DNA of 15,012 nucleotides from Paramuribaculum sp. (GTDB taxonomy: Bacteria > Bacteroidota > Bacteroidia > Bacteroidales > Muribaculaceae): the NCBI GenBank assembly GCA_009775605.1, contig VSPV01000056.1, positions 1-15,012 on the forward strand, written 5' to 3'. A program made the position numbers and the translations under genes. The notes beneath the pieces were generated by a model that was not told where the DNA came from, did no database searches, and saw nothing but the letters and a program-made list of their open reading frames with translations. Of this stretch, positions 1 to 7,455 are shown piece after piece (position 1 is the first letter of the stretch; each line of letters starts with the position of its first letter).

Positions 1-1
1 C

Positions 2-688
2 TGCAAGCTGACCAACTGCTATGCCTACGACATACAGGCTGCCTGCGCAGGATTCATCGTGGCTCTTCAGGATGCCAACGCATATATCCGCGGCGGTCTC
101 TACAAGAAGGTGATTGTGGTGGCTGCAGAGAAGATGTCGTCGATGGTCAACTACACCGACCGCTCCACCTGCCCGCTCTTCGGCGACGGCGCAGCCGCTG
201 TGCTCGTCGAGCCCACCGAAGATGCCACAGGCGTGATCGATGCCGTGTTCCACGTTGACGGCGACGGCTGCGAGCATCTCATCATGAAGGCCGGCGGTTC
301 CGTAAAGGCCGCCACCCACGAGACTATAGATGCCGGAGAACACTACATATTCCAGGACGGCCGCTATGTCTACAAGCATGCCGTGACCGACATGCTCGAG
401 TCGACCCTCGAGGTAGCCAAGCGCAACAATCTCACCATGGAGACCGTTGACTGGCTCGTGCCCCATCAGGCCAACCTCCGCATAATCGAGGCTGTGGCCT
501 CGCGCGCCGGCATCGCTCCCGAGAAGGTGCTTGTGAATATAGAGCACACCGGCAACACCAGCGCCGCCTCGATTCCAATCTGTCTGGACGAGTATAAGGA
601 CCGCCTCAAGAAAGGCGACCGCATAATCCTCACCGCATTCGGCGCAGGGTTCACCTGGGGAGCCATGTATCTCATCTGGGATCTCTGA
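2..688 (+). CDS. fabH: Beta-ketoacyl-ACP synthase III (KAS III), 5'-truncated by the window edge
   Basis: FabH condenses acetyl-CoA with malonyl-ACP to start type II fatty-acid synthesis in the cytoplasm. The reading frame is open from base 2, so the 5' end lies outside the window. The 228 visible residues are roughly the last two thirds of a protein of usually about 335. The thiolase-fold active site is complete: the catalytic Cys sits in AACAGF (codon 44-46), followed by GDGAAAVLVE, the His in VPHQAN and the Asn in HTGNTSAAS. It ends in the family-typical FGAGFTWGAMYL. A GTG at 59 is inside the conserved Cys region and is not the start. era and der follow on the same strand, a common Bacteroidota order, but a strong terminator at 766-804 separates fabH from era. 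Identification is secure. Confidence 0.96.
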   Translation, partial: CKLTNCYAYDIQAACAGFIVALQDANAYIRGGLYKKVIVVAAEKMSSMVNYTDRSTCPLFGDGAAAVLVEPTEDATGVIDAVFHVDGDGCEHLIMKAGGSVKAATHETIDAGEHYIFQDGRYVYKHAVTDMLESTLEVAKRNNLTMETVDWLVPHQANLRIIEAVASRAGIAPEKVLVNIEHTGNTSAASIPICLDEYKDRLKKGDRIILTAFGAGFTWGAMYLIWDL

Positions 689-765
689 TTCCCCTGGGTC
701 GGAAAGTCGTCATGGCTGGTAGCCTCAGCATGGCCTTCCGTCAATTAAAATTCTGAAAAAATCAG

Positions 766-804
766 CACTAATAGCATCTTTTCGGGTGCTATTAGTGTTT
801 TATT
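766..804 (+). terminator. Intrinsic terminator after fabH
   Basis: A perfect 11-bp stem, CACTAATAGCA (766-776) with TGCTATTAGTG (787-797), closes a 10-nt loop and is followed by TTTTATT. An A-rich run (756-761) precedes the stem. It lies 78 bp after the fabH stop and should end transcripts arriving from upstream, so era probably needs its own promoter or read-through. Confidence 0.88.
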
Positions 805-810
805 CATGCA

Positions 811-837
811 GCCGCATGCCACATTGCGGCCTGGCAT
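811..837 (+). other. Alternative hairpins in the era leader
   Basis: GCCGCA (811-816) pairs perfectly with TGCGGC (825-830) around an 8-nt loop. ATGCCA (816-821) can instead pair with TGGCAT (832-837). The two helices interleave. With no spare loop length a true pseudoknot looks strained, so they are better read as mutually exclusive folds. No consensus TAnnTTTG element is visible between 805 and 867, so the transcript start is unknown and a role is unproven. Confidence 0.3.
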
Positions 838-867
838 CTCATCTAACCCTCATAATCCGAATTCAAA

Positions 868-1758
868 ATGACAGAGAATCACAAAGCCGGTTTTGTAAAT
901 ATAGTCGGTAACCCCAACGTAGGAAAGTCAACCCTGATGAACGACCTCGTTGGCGAACGCATCAGCATAATCACCTCCAAGGCCCAGACCACGCGCCACC
1001 GCATAATGGGAATAGTGAACACGGACGACTATCAGATAGTGTTTTCCGACACTCCCGGAGTGCTCTCTCCCAAATATAAGCTCCAGGAAAGCATGCTCGG
1101 GTTCAGCGAGGGTGCGCTGACCGACGCCGATGTGCTCGTCTACGTGACCGACGTGGTGGAAGACCCCACCAAAAACGCCGATTATCTCGCCAAGGTTGCC
1201 AAGGAGACGGTGCCCGTGCTTCTGGTGATAAACAAGATAGACCTGCTCAAGGACCAGAGCGACCTCGACCGCGTGGTGGCCGTATGGCGCGGGCTGCTCC
1301 CCAACGCCGAGATATTCCCCGTGTCGGCCAAAGAGCATTTCAACGTCACCAACCTCATGAACCGCATTGTGGAGCTGCTGCCCGTCCATGCTCCCTATTT
1401 CGGCAAGGACGCTCTCACCGACAAGCCCGCGCGCTTCTTCGTCACCGAGATAATCCGTGAGAAGATTCTGCTCAACTATCAGAAGGAAGTGCCTTATTCC
1501 ACCGAGGTGATAGTGGAGAAATTCGACGAGAAGGAAGGCGCCATCCATATCATGGCCGTGATATATGTGGAGCGCGACACCCAGAAAGGCATCCTGATAG
1601 GCCACGGCGGCTCCATGCTCAAGAAGGTGGGCACCGAGGCCCGCAAGGACATCGAGGCTTTCTTCGGCAAGAAGGTGTATCTTGAGCTGTTCGTGAAGGT
1701 GGAGGCCAACTGGCGCAACCGCGAAAACAAGCTCAAGGCATTCGGCTACATTGAATAA
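868..1758 (+). CDS. era: GTPase Era, 16S rRNA/30S assembly factor
   Basis: Era is an essential GTPase that binds the 3' end of 16S rRNA and helps mature the 30S subunit. The 296-residue length is normal. The N-terminal G domain shows the P-loop GNPNVGKS (14-21), a switch I TTRHR (41-45), G3 DTPG (61-64), G4 NKID (122-125) and G5 SAK (153-155). The C-terminal KH RNA-binding domain has the GxxG loop GHGG (245-248) followed by the Era-typical stretch ending VKVEANWR. The ATG at 868 starts directly before the G domain. The upstream sequence is A-rich without a Shine-Dalgarno motif, as is usual in this phylum. der, a second ribosome GTPase, follows after 66 bp. Confidence 0.97.
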   Translation: MTENHKAGFVNIVGNPNVGKSTLMNDLVGERISIITSKAQTTRHRIMGIVNTDDYQIVFSDTPGVLSPKYKLQESMLGFSEGALTDADVLVYVTDVVEDPTKNADYLAKVAKETVPVLLVINKIDLLKDQSDLDRVVAVWRGLLPNAEIFPVSAKEHFNVTNLMNRIVELLPVHAPYFGKDALTDKPARFFVTEIIREKILLNYQKEVPYSTEVIVEKFDEKEGAIHIMAVIYVERDTQKGILIGHGGSMLKKVGTEARKDIEAFFGKKVYLELFVKVEANWRNRENKLKAFGYIE

Positions 1759-1765
1759 TAATCGC

Positions 1766-1773
1766 TAACTTTG
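1766..1773 (+). promoter_or_regulatory. Bacteroidota -7 promoter element ahead of der
   Basis: TAACTTTG fits the Bacteroidota TAnnTTTG consensus and lies 51 nt before the der ATG, predicting a leader of roughly 45 nt. No good -33 TTTG is seen at the expected spacing. The predicted leader contains a GC-rich hairpin (about 1778-1798: GGGGGGCA, two-base loop, TGCC, bulged G, CCCC). Confidence 0.5.
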
Positions 1774-1824
1774 CAGGCGGGGGGCATGTGCCGCCCCGAT
1801 TTAACCTCATAACCGCAGCCACAC

Positions 1825-3144
1825 ATGGGACAGATGATAGCAATAGTGGGGCGCCCCAACGTGGGCAAGTCCACGCTCTTCAACCGCCTTACTCAGACAC
1901 GCACAGCCATTGTCGACGATACCGCCGGCACCACCCGCGACCGCCAGTATGGAAAGGTCGACTGGGCCGGAAAGGAATTCTCGATCATCGACACCGGCGG
2001 CTGGGTGGTGAACTCCGACGATATCTTCGAATCCGAAATCAACAAGCAGGTTGAGCTTGCAATCGAGCAGGCCGACGAGATTCTTTTCGTAGTCGATTCG
2101 ATGAACGGAGTCACCGACCTTGACGACCATGTGGCCTCCATTCTGCGCCGCTCCAAGAAACCGGTGATACTCGTTGCGAACAAAGTGGATTCCAACGACT
2201 GGCTCTACAATGTGCCCGAGTTCTATTCGCTGGGCCTCGGCGAGCCTTATCCCGTGTCGGCTGTCAACGGATACGGCACGGGCGACCTTCTTGACGAAGT
2301 GGTGAAGAAGCTTCCGGAGGCCGACGAGGAGGAAAGCGAACGTCTGGAAAACCTTCCCAAATTCGCCATTATCGGCCGTCCTAACGCCGGAAAGTCATCC
2401 ATTGTCAACGCCTTCATGGGCGAGGAACGCCATATCGTCACCGACATAGCCGGCACCACCCGCGACTCCGTCTATACCCGTTACAATAAGTTCGGATTCG
2501 ACTTCTACCTTGTGGACACCGCCGGCATCCGTAAGAAAAACAAGGTAAACGAGGATATAGAATACTACTCGGTAATCCGCTCCATCAGGGCTATTGAGGC
2601 TTCGGATGTGTGCATTCTCATGATTGACGCCACCCGCGGCATCGAGGCGCAGGACGTGAGTATCTTCTCGCTTGTGCAGCGCAACCGCAAGGGTCTGGTG
2701 GTGTGCGTGAACAAATGGGACCTCGCCACCGACAAATCGGTGCAGGCCATGAAGCATTTCGAGGATGCGATACGCCGCCGCTTCGCCCCCTTCACCGATT
2801 TTCCCATAATTTTCGGCTCGGCCCTGAACAAGCAGCGTATCTACAAGGTGCTCGAGACAGCGCTGCAGGTATATGAAAACCGCCGTCGCACCGTGCCCAC
2901 CTCGCAGCTCAACACCGTGATGCAGGAGGCCATCGCCGCTTATCCGCCGCCAGCCAACAAGGGCAAGTATGTGAAGATTAAGTATATCACCATGCTGAAG
3001 GACGCCGTGGTGCCCACCTTCATTTTCTTCTGCAATCTTCCCCAATGGGTCAAGGAGCCCTACCGCCGTTATCTCGAGAACAAGATTCGCGAGAACTGGG
3101 ACTTCTGCGGCACCCCCATCAACGTGTTCATGCGCGAGAAGTAA
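1825..3144 (+). CDS. der: Ribosome biogenesis GTPase Der (EngA), tandem G domains
   Basis: Der has two consecutive GTPase domains and acts in 50S subunit assembly. Length 439 is typical. G domain 1: GRPNVGKS (9-16), TAGTTRD (33-39), G3 DTGG (56-59), G4 NKVD (119-122). A short acidic linker (about 166-175) leads to G domain 2: GRPNAGKS (184-191), IAGTTRD (208-214), DTAG (231-234), NKWD (297-300). Residues from about 350 form the KH-like C-terminal domain ending PINVFMREK, typical of the family. The ATG at 1825 is preferred over the in-frame ATG at 1834 because the family usually begins MGxxxAIVGRPN. It probably has its own promoter (TAACTTTG at 1766). Confidence 0.97.
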   Translation: MGQMIAIVGRPNVGKSTLFNRLTQTRTAIVDDTAGTTRDRQYGKVDWAGKEFSIIDTGGWVVNSDDIFESEINKQVELAIEQADEILFVVDSMNGVTDLDDHVASILRRSKKPVILVANKVDSNDWLYNVPEFYSLGLGEPYPVSAVNGYGTGDLLDEVVKKLPEADEEESERLENLPKFAIIGRPNAGKSSIVNAFMGEERHIVTDIAGTTRDSVYTRYNKFGFDFYLVDTAGIRKKNKVNEDIEYYSVIRSIRAIEASDVCILMIDATRGIEAQDVSIFSLVQRNRKGLVVCVNKWDLATDKSVQAMKHFEDAIRRRFAPFTDFPIIFGSALNKQRIYKVLETALQVYENRRRTVPTSQLNTVMQEAIAAYPPPANKGKYVKIKYITMLKDAVVPTFIFFCNLPQWVKEPYRRYLENKIRENWDFCGTPINVFMREK

Positions 3145-3174
3145 TTCAGAGTTATTTTGGATTGCACAGGTATG

Positions 3175-3190
3175 TTATTCCCCGGAATAA
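3175..3190. promoter_or_regulatory. Palindrome abutting the DUF3822 promoter, possible operator
   Basis: TTATTCC (3175-3181), two-base centre, GGAATAA (3184-3190): a perfect 7-bp inverted repeat ending 3 bp before the TACCTTTG element at 3194. This is spacer territory between the -33 and -7 boxes, where a dimeric repressor could block polymerase. No regulator can be named, and a chance palindrome of this size is possible. Confidence 0.35.
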
Positions 3191-3193
3191 TGT

Positions 3194-3201
3194 TACCTTT
3201 G
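3194..3201 (+). promoter_or_regulatory. Bacteroidota -7 element, near-leaderless promoter of the DUF3822-rsmD unit
   Basis: TACCTTTG fits TAnnTTTG, with exactly 7 nt between its G and the ATG at 3209. Transcription from such elements starts a few bases downstream, so the mRNA would begin at or within a few bases of the start codon. The same element-to-ATG spacing is seen at coaX. No convincing -33 box. Confidence 0.55.
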
Positions 3202-3208
3202 CAGAGCT

Positions 3209-4030
3209 ATGACACTTCTCGATAAGGATTTGATTGCTCAGCCTCAGCTCTGGAGCCTCGTTCTGATGCCCGGAGACGAGAGGCTTGACGTTGCCCTCAT
3301 CCCTCCGGTTGCCGACGAGGAGATGATCTGGCGCACGTTTGCTTTCGATTCCGCCACTCCCGACCGCCGCAAGGCCCTCGAGGACGTGATATATGAGAAT
3401 CCGCTGCTGCTCTGCGATTTCAAGCGAGTCTACTGCATCGCCGACTGCGGCAGTTTCATGGCTCTTCCCGCTGGTCTGGACGGCGATGCCGTGCTGGAGA
3501 TGGGCAGGAGCGTGCTCGGTCCGGAATGTGAGTCATCTCATCTTCTTACCGAGGGCTGCGGCGCTGAAAACGCCATCATGACCCAGTGGATCGACGAGGA
3601 CACATATGCTTTTCTTTGCCGTACTTTCTTCAACATCCGTTTCTACGGGCGCATGGGACGCCTTGTGGAATATCTCATGTCTCTTCCGGCTCATAAAGCC
3701 GGCGCGGCGTCGGCTTATGCGCTTCTGCGCGGCAAGGAGCTTACTGTGGTGATAGTGAACGGAGGCAAGCTTCTTTGCGCAAACTATTTCCGCTGCCGCG
3801 GAGGTAACGACGCCGCCTATTACATCCTTTCGGCGCTACACACTCTCGGACTCGACCTTGCTTCGACACGCATCTGTGCCGGGGGTGACGGTTTTGCCGC
3901 GCTCGCCGAGGAGTTGGGACGCTTTGCACCGCATGTGTCGCGTCTTGAGCCTCCCGCGCTCCATTACCGCACCGGGCGCACCACACTCGATGCTCCTTTC
4001 GACCTTCTAATATTCAAGCCATGCGAATAA
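3209..4030 (+). CDS. DUF3822 family protein, function unknown
   Basis: A 273-residue soluble protein with no signal peptide or membrane segment. Its sequence style and its position directly upstream of rsmD match the Bacteroidota-specific DUF3822 family. From memory a structural-genomics member has an actin-like ATPase fold, but I cannot confirm that here and see no clear nucleotide-binding signature. The recognisable part is the C-terminal half: the stretch from YALLRGKELTVVIV (about 170-183) through GGKLLCANYFRCRGGNDAAY (about 185-204) reads as repeated beta strands plus a helix. The last 10 bases overlap the start of rsmD (ATGCGAATAA holds both the rsmD ATG and this gene's TAA), implying translational coupling. 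Family assignment is fairly sure; the role is unknown. Confidence 0.8.
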   Translation: MTLLDKDLIAQPQLWSLVLMPGDERLDVALIPPVADEEMIWRTFAFDSATPDRRKALEDVIYENPLLLCDFKRVYCIADCGSFMALPAGLDGDAVLEMGRSVLGPECESSHLLTEGCGAENAIMTQWIDEDTYAFLCRTFFNIRFYGRMGRLVEYLMSLPAHKAGAASAYALLRGKELTVVIVNGGKLLCANYFRCRGGNDAAYYILSALHTLGLDLASTRICAGGDGFAALAEELGRFAPHVSRLEPPALHYRTGRTTLDAPFDLLIFKPCE

Positions 4031-4596
4031 TCAGGGGAATATACGGACGCCGTCGTTTCGACGTGCCCAAGAATATCACGGCGCGTCCCACCACCGACTT
4101 TGCGCGCGAAAACCTGTTTAATGTAATAGAGAATCTCACGGACATAGAAGGTCTGGAGGCTCTCGACCTCTTTGCTGGCACGGGAGCCGTTAGCTTCGAG
4201 CTTCTCTCGCGCGAAGCCGCAAGGGTAACAGCCGTCGAGAAGGCTCCGGTGCAGCAGAAGTTTATCGCGGAGGTGGCACGCACGCTCGGCGCCGACAATC
4301 TTCAGCTGATACGCGGCGACGTGTTCCGTTATCTGGCCACCGCCCCCCGCGGACGGTTCGACTTCGTGTTCGCCGACCCGCCTTACGACCTTCCTGATTT
4401 CGACAAGGTGGCTCCTGCCGTGCTCGACTCGGGCATCATCCGCCCCGGAGGTATTTTCATTCTCGAGCACGGGCGTACCCGCGATTACTCCGCGCATCCC
4501 TATTTTCGCCGTCATCTTGCATACGGCAGCGTGAATTTCTCCATATTCGAAATCCCTGCCGCTTCCGATTCTTCCACCCAAACGCCTCAACAATGA
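4021..4596 (+). CDS. rsmD: 16S rRNA (guanine966-N2)-methyltransferase RsmD
   Basis: RsmD uses S-adenosylmethionine to methylate N2 of G966 in 16S rRNA during 30S assembly. The 191-residue protein has the family N-terminus MRIIRGIYGRR followed by RPTTDFARENLFN (22-34), motif I LDLFAGTGAVSFEL (48-61), an acidic ribose-binding residue in AVEKAP (71-76), and the catalytic DPPY (119-122). The Ser/Thr/Gln-rich tail (about 181-191) is probably disordered. The start overlaps the DUF3822 gene by 10 bp, and the stop overlaps the next start as ATGA (4593-4596), so three genes are read as one coupled unit. Identification is secure. Confidence 0.94.
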   Translation: MRIIRGIYGRRRFDVPKNITARPTTDFARENLFNVIENLTDIEGLEALDLFAGTGAVSFELLSREAARVTAVEKAPVQQKFIAEVARTLGADNLQLIRGDVFRYLATAPRGRFDFVFADPPYDLPDFDKVAPAVLDSGIIRPGGIFILEHGRTRDYSAHPYFRRHLAYGSVNFSIFEIPAASDSSTQTPQQ

Positions 4597-4916
4597 GTGA
4601 ACAGTCATTCCGTCACCGCACCTTTCTGCAATGGTGCCGCCGCTATCTGAGCCTGAATATGCTCGTGGTCGGCGCGGTGCTGGTATATCTGCTATTCTTC
4701 ACCGACAATTCCGCGGCTCTTGCCTATGAGCAGAACCGCGAGATAGAGCGCCTGCAGGCCGAAATCAAAGCCAACCGCGACACTCTTCTCTACTACCAGC
4801 GGCTGAACCACGACCTGTCCGTGGACCCCGAGGCCATGGAGCGCGTGGTGAGGGAAAACTACCACATGCAGCGCGACAACGAGGACGTGTTTGTGGTGGT
4901 GGAAAGCGAATCCTGA
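4593..4916 (+). CDS. FtsB/DivIC-family septum formation initiator
   Basis: A 107-residue bitopic membrane protein. It has a short basic cytoplasmic N-terminus (FRHRTFLQWCRR), one transmembrane helix (about 20-37, LNMLVVGAVLVYLLFF), then a periplasmic coiled coil (about 45-75, EQNREIERLQAEIKANRDTL). It ends in the family-typical block around VRENYHMQRDNEDVFVV (86-102). FtsB/DivIC proteins bind FtsL and FtsQ/DivIB and help activate septal peptidoglycan synthesis. The ATGA overlap with rsmD argues for coupled translation. Whether it is the sole FtsB of this organism cannot be judged from the window. Confidence 0.88.
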   Translation: MSEQSFRHRTFLQWCRRYLSLNMLVVGAVLVYLLFFTDNSAALAYEQNREIERLQAEIKANRDTLLYYQRLNHDLSVDPEAMERVVRENYHMQRDNEDVFVVVESES

Positions 4917-4942
4917 CCCATACACACATAACAGCATACTAT

Positions 4943-5332
4943 ATGAACAATCCCACATCCTACGGCAATAATGCCCGCTCCGTCACAGCCATCTGGCTGG
5001 GGGTGGCCGGCCTTCTGCTCATAGCCGTGGGCACGCTGCTGCCGCTTTTGCGAGTGGTGTCGCCCGTGACCCGCGTACTCTATTCGGCCGGTGCCGTCAT
5101 ACTTTTGGTTTCCCGTATAATACGTCCTTCTTATAAAGGAAAATCGCTGAGGGTTAAACGCCTCATGCGCATAGAATTCTGGTCGGCCATCATATTCTGC
5201 GCCGGTGCCTTCTTCCTCTGGTATCCCGGAGCGGGCCCTATGGACTGGCTTGCCTTCACCATAGCCGGCGGCTTCCTTGAGGCTTATACCTCCATTATGA
5301 TTCCCCGCACCCGCGCAAAAGAGGAAGTATAG
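4943..5332 (+). CDS. Small multi-pass membrane protein, function unknown
   Basis: A 129-residue protein with four predicted transmembrane helices: about 13-35 (VTAIWLGVAGLLLIAVGTLL), 43-60, 78-94 (EFWSAIIFCAGAFFLWY) and 101-120. A basic loop (SYKGKSLRVKRLMR, 63-76) between helices 2 and 3 suggests that loop is cytoplasmic. It starts 26 bp after the FtsB-like gene with no promoter or terminator in between, so it is probably the last gene of that operon. Similar small membrane proteins occur beside FtsB-like genes in other Bacteroidales as I recall, but I recognise no named domain. A role in envelope or division is guilt by association only. Confidence 0.75.
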   Translation: MNNPTSYGNNARSVTAIWLGVAGLLLIAVGTLLPLLRVVSPVTRVLYSAGAVILLVSRIIRPSYKGKSLRVKRLMRIEFWSAIIFCAGAFFLWYPGAGPMDWLAFTIAGGFLEAYTSIMIPRTRAKEEV

Positions 5333-5417
5333 ACGAATGGCCGCGAACACTCTGTGAATGGTCCTGGCGTTTCGTTTTTTTAATCGCCCATATAGCAGCC
5401 AATTCTTTGATATTTGC

Positions 5418-5425
5418 TAAATTTG
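5418..5425 (+). promoter_or_regulatory. Bacteroidota -7 element, near-leaderless promoter of the coaX unit
   Basis: TAAATTTG matches TAnnTTTG and is followed by exactly 7 nt and the coaX ATG (5433). The predicted transcript has essentially no 5' leader. Upstream, 5333-5417 holds a T7 tract (5375-5381) without a convincing stem, so termination of the preceding operon here is uncertain. Confidence 0.55.
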
Positions 5426-5432
5426 TGCCCGA

Positions 5433-6185
5433 ATGTCACTCTTTCTGACCATAGACCAAGGAAACTCGGCAGCCAAAATGGCCCTCTGGGAGGGGTCGGA
5501 GCTGCTGAAGGTGAGCATCGAGGAACATCTGAGCATTGACGATGTTGCCCGTTTCATCGCTCCAGCCACCCGTGTGGAGCTTGTGCTTTATTGCAGTGTG
5601 GCCGGTCGCGGGCAGGAACTGGTGGCCGGCATGGCGGCCATGGCCCGCAAGGTTGTGAGGCTGCGTTCCGACATGCGACTGCCGCTGGTGATTGACTACG
5701 GTACCCCCGGCACCTTAGGCGTTGACCGTATAGCGGCCGCAGTGGGCGCGATGGCTCTCTATCCGTCCACGTCGCTGCTCGTGGTCGATGCCGGGACTGC
5801 GGTGACTTACGATGCCGTGAGCGCCGACGGCCATTTCATGGGCGGCAACATAGCCCCGGGAATCAACATGCGTCTGGAGGCCCTTCACCGCTTCACCGCA
5901 AGGCTCCCGCGCGTGAAAGCTCCGCGCGAGCTTAACCCCGAGGAATTCCTGGGCCACGACACCGCCTCGGCGATGGTCAACGGAGCTGTGTGGGGCGTGG
6001 TCGGCGCCATTACCTACTATCTGCAGCGGCTTCCCGCCCAAACACGCGTGGTGATGACCGGCGGCTGGGCGCGCGAGCTCAGCAAACTCTGTAATTTCGA
6101 GGTTACTGTCGAGAGCAATCTTGTGAGCATCGGCCTTAACCGCATCATACTCTTTAATGAAAATGAAAATAATGAAGATAAATAG
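5433..6185 (+). CDS. coaX: Type III pantothenate kinase
   Basis: CoaX phosphorylates pantothenate with ATP, the first step of coenzyme A synthesis. It belongs to the ASKHA (actin-like) superfamily and is not feedback-inhibited by CoA. The 250-residue protein carries the expected motifs: phosphate-1 loop DQGNSAAK (8-15), pantothenate/dimer motif GTPGTLGVDR (90-99), phosphate-2 loop VDAGTAVTYD (118-127), GGNIAPG (137-143) and a C-terminal TGG (209-211). The last 29 bases overlap the predicted start region of the outer-membrane protein gene, so the odd hydrophilic tail NENENNEDK is encoded by the same A-rich, ATG-rich DNA. It is the first gene of a four-gene overlapping unit. Confidence 0.95.
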   Translation: MSLFLTIDQGNSAAKMALWEGSELLKVSIEEHLSIDDVARFIAPATRVELVLYCSVAGRGQELVAGMAAMARKVVRLRSDMRLPLVIDYGTPGTLGVDRIAAAVGAMALYPSTSLLVVDAGTAVTYDAVSADGHFMGGNIAPGINMRLEALHRFTARLPRVKAPRELNPEEFLGHDTASAMVNGAVWGVVGAITYYLQRLPAQTRVVMTGGWARELSKLCNFEVTVESNLVSIGLNRIILFNENENNEDK

Positions 6186-7455
6186 ACTGATAGCCGCGGC
6201 CGCAGTGCTTGCCGCCTGTGTGGCCGCTCCGGCCCGGACAGACGCCCAGGGAAATGTGTCGCCTTACTCCAAGTTCGGCTACGGCATACTTGACAACAAC
6301 GCCACCGCCGCCCAGAAGCAGATGGGAGGCGTGGGCTATGCCATGAGCTCCGGACGCCAGATCAACGTGATGAACCCCGCTTCGTATGCGGCGATAGATA
6401 CCCTGACGTTCCTCTTCGACATGGGTGTGGACTTTACCACCATCAAGTCGAGCGAGGGTGCCGTGGGCGACATCAATCCTGCCAAGGACCGTCGTTTCGG
6501 CGGCGGTCTGGACTACCTCACCATGCAGTTCCCTATCGGAAAATACATGGGAGCCAGCATAGGCCTGCTGCCGTTCTCCTCGGTAGGCTACTCGTTCGGC
6601 TCCGAGATTGCCAACGGTGTCAACTCACGTCAGGGCATGGGAGGTCTCAACCAGCTTTATGTAGGCGTGGCAGGACGTCTGTTCAAAGGCTTCTCTGTGG
6701 GAGCCAACTTCTCATATCTATTCGGCACCAATATCAACGACGTGTACGTTACGCCTACGGTGCCTTCCACCGGCCATACCTCGCTGTTCGAGCAGGTGAC
6801 CCGCGTGCGCGACTGGCGCGTGCAGCTGGGTGTGCAATATCATGTCAATGTAAATCCCGACAACCGTCTGGGCATTGGCCTCACATACTCTCCCGGCAAG
6901 ACCCTTCTGGGTAATGCATACGTGGTGAAATATGCCATCGATGCCGACGTGAAACCCGATACTCTCGGCGAAAAGAGCCTGCGCCACAACGCCGACCTTC
7001 CCGCCACCTACGGCGCGGGCCTTAACTGGACCTGGCGGAACAAGCTGATGGTGGAGGCCGACTTCACCTATCAGCCCTGGGCGAATGCCAAGAACGTGAG
7101 CTGGCCCACCGACTGGAATGTGGAGACCACACGCTTCGCCAACCGCTATCAGGTGGGTCTGGGAGCTTCTTATACCCCGGGGGTGCGCGGCGGCTATTTC
7201 CGTCGCATGACATATCGCGCGGGAGCTTTCTTCAACCGCGACTATGTGATGGTGGGCGACAACAATGTGCGCGACTACGGCGTGTCATGCGGCTTCGGCT
7301 TCCCCACCGTGTCCGACAAGACCATTATCAACCTCGGTTTTGAATACCGTCACCGCCAGGCTCATCCCAATCCCATGGTTAAGGAGAATTACTTCTGCGT
7401 GCGCCTGGGCATCAACTTCAACGAACTCTGGTTCTTCCAGAATAAACTGCGATAA
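6157..7455 (+). CDS. Outer-membrane beta-barrel protein, Bacteroidota type
   Basis: An exported protein of 432 residues (427 if the third in-frame ATG at 6172 is used). Three in-frame ATGs (6157, 6163, 6172) fall inside the end of coaX; the 6172 start gives a compact signal peptide, MKINRLIAAAAVLAACVAAP, with cleavage probably near TDAQ. The mature part opens VSPYSKFGYGILDNN and continues MGGVGYAMSSG and NVMNPASYAAIDTLTF, a signature of Bacteroidota outer-membrane proteins resembling the FadL/OmpP1 group. The rest is alternating amphipathic strands rich in Gly and aromatic residues (GASIGLLPFSSVGYSFGS, LNWTWRNKLMVEADFTYQPW), as in a barrel. Substrate is unknown. It sits directly upstream of lptC (TAATG overlap), so a role in envelope homeostasis is plausible but unproven. 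Confidence 0.82.
   Translation: MKMKIMKINRLIAAAAVLAACVAAPARTDAQGNVSPYSKFGYGILDNNATAAQKQMGGVGYAMSSGRQINVMNPASYAAIDTLTFLFDMGVDFTTIKSSEGAVGDINPAKDRRFGGGLDYLTMQFPIGKYMGASIGLLPFSSVGYSFGSEIANGVNSRQGMGGLNQLYVGVAGRLFKGFSVGANFSYLFGTNINDVYVTPTVPSTGHTSLFEQVTRVRDWRVQLGVQYHVNVNPDNRLGIGLTYSPGKTLLGNAYVVKYAIDADVKPDTLGEKSLRHNADLPATYGAGLNWTWRNKLMVEADFTYQPWANAKNVSWPTDWNVETTRFANRYQVGLGASYTPGVRGGYFRRMTYRAGAFFNRDYVMVGDNNVRDYGVSCGFGFPTVSDKTIINLGFEYRHRQAHPNPMVKENYFCVRLGINFNELWFFQNKLR

Noticed and set aside
811..837. H-type pseudoknot in the era leader.
   Set aside because: The linkers would be 0 and 1 nt across 5- and 6-bp stems, which is sterically unlikely. Kept only as alternative hairpins.
928..1605. A 225-codon minus-strand frame inside era, and similar ones inside der.
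   Set aside because: Both are shadows of well-identified GTPase genes; their translations are low-information and His/Val-rich.
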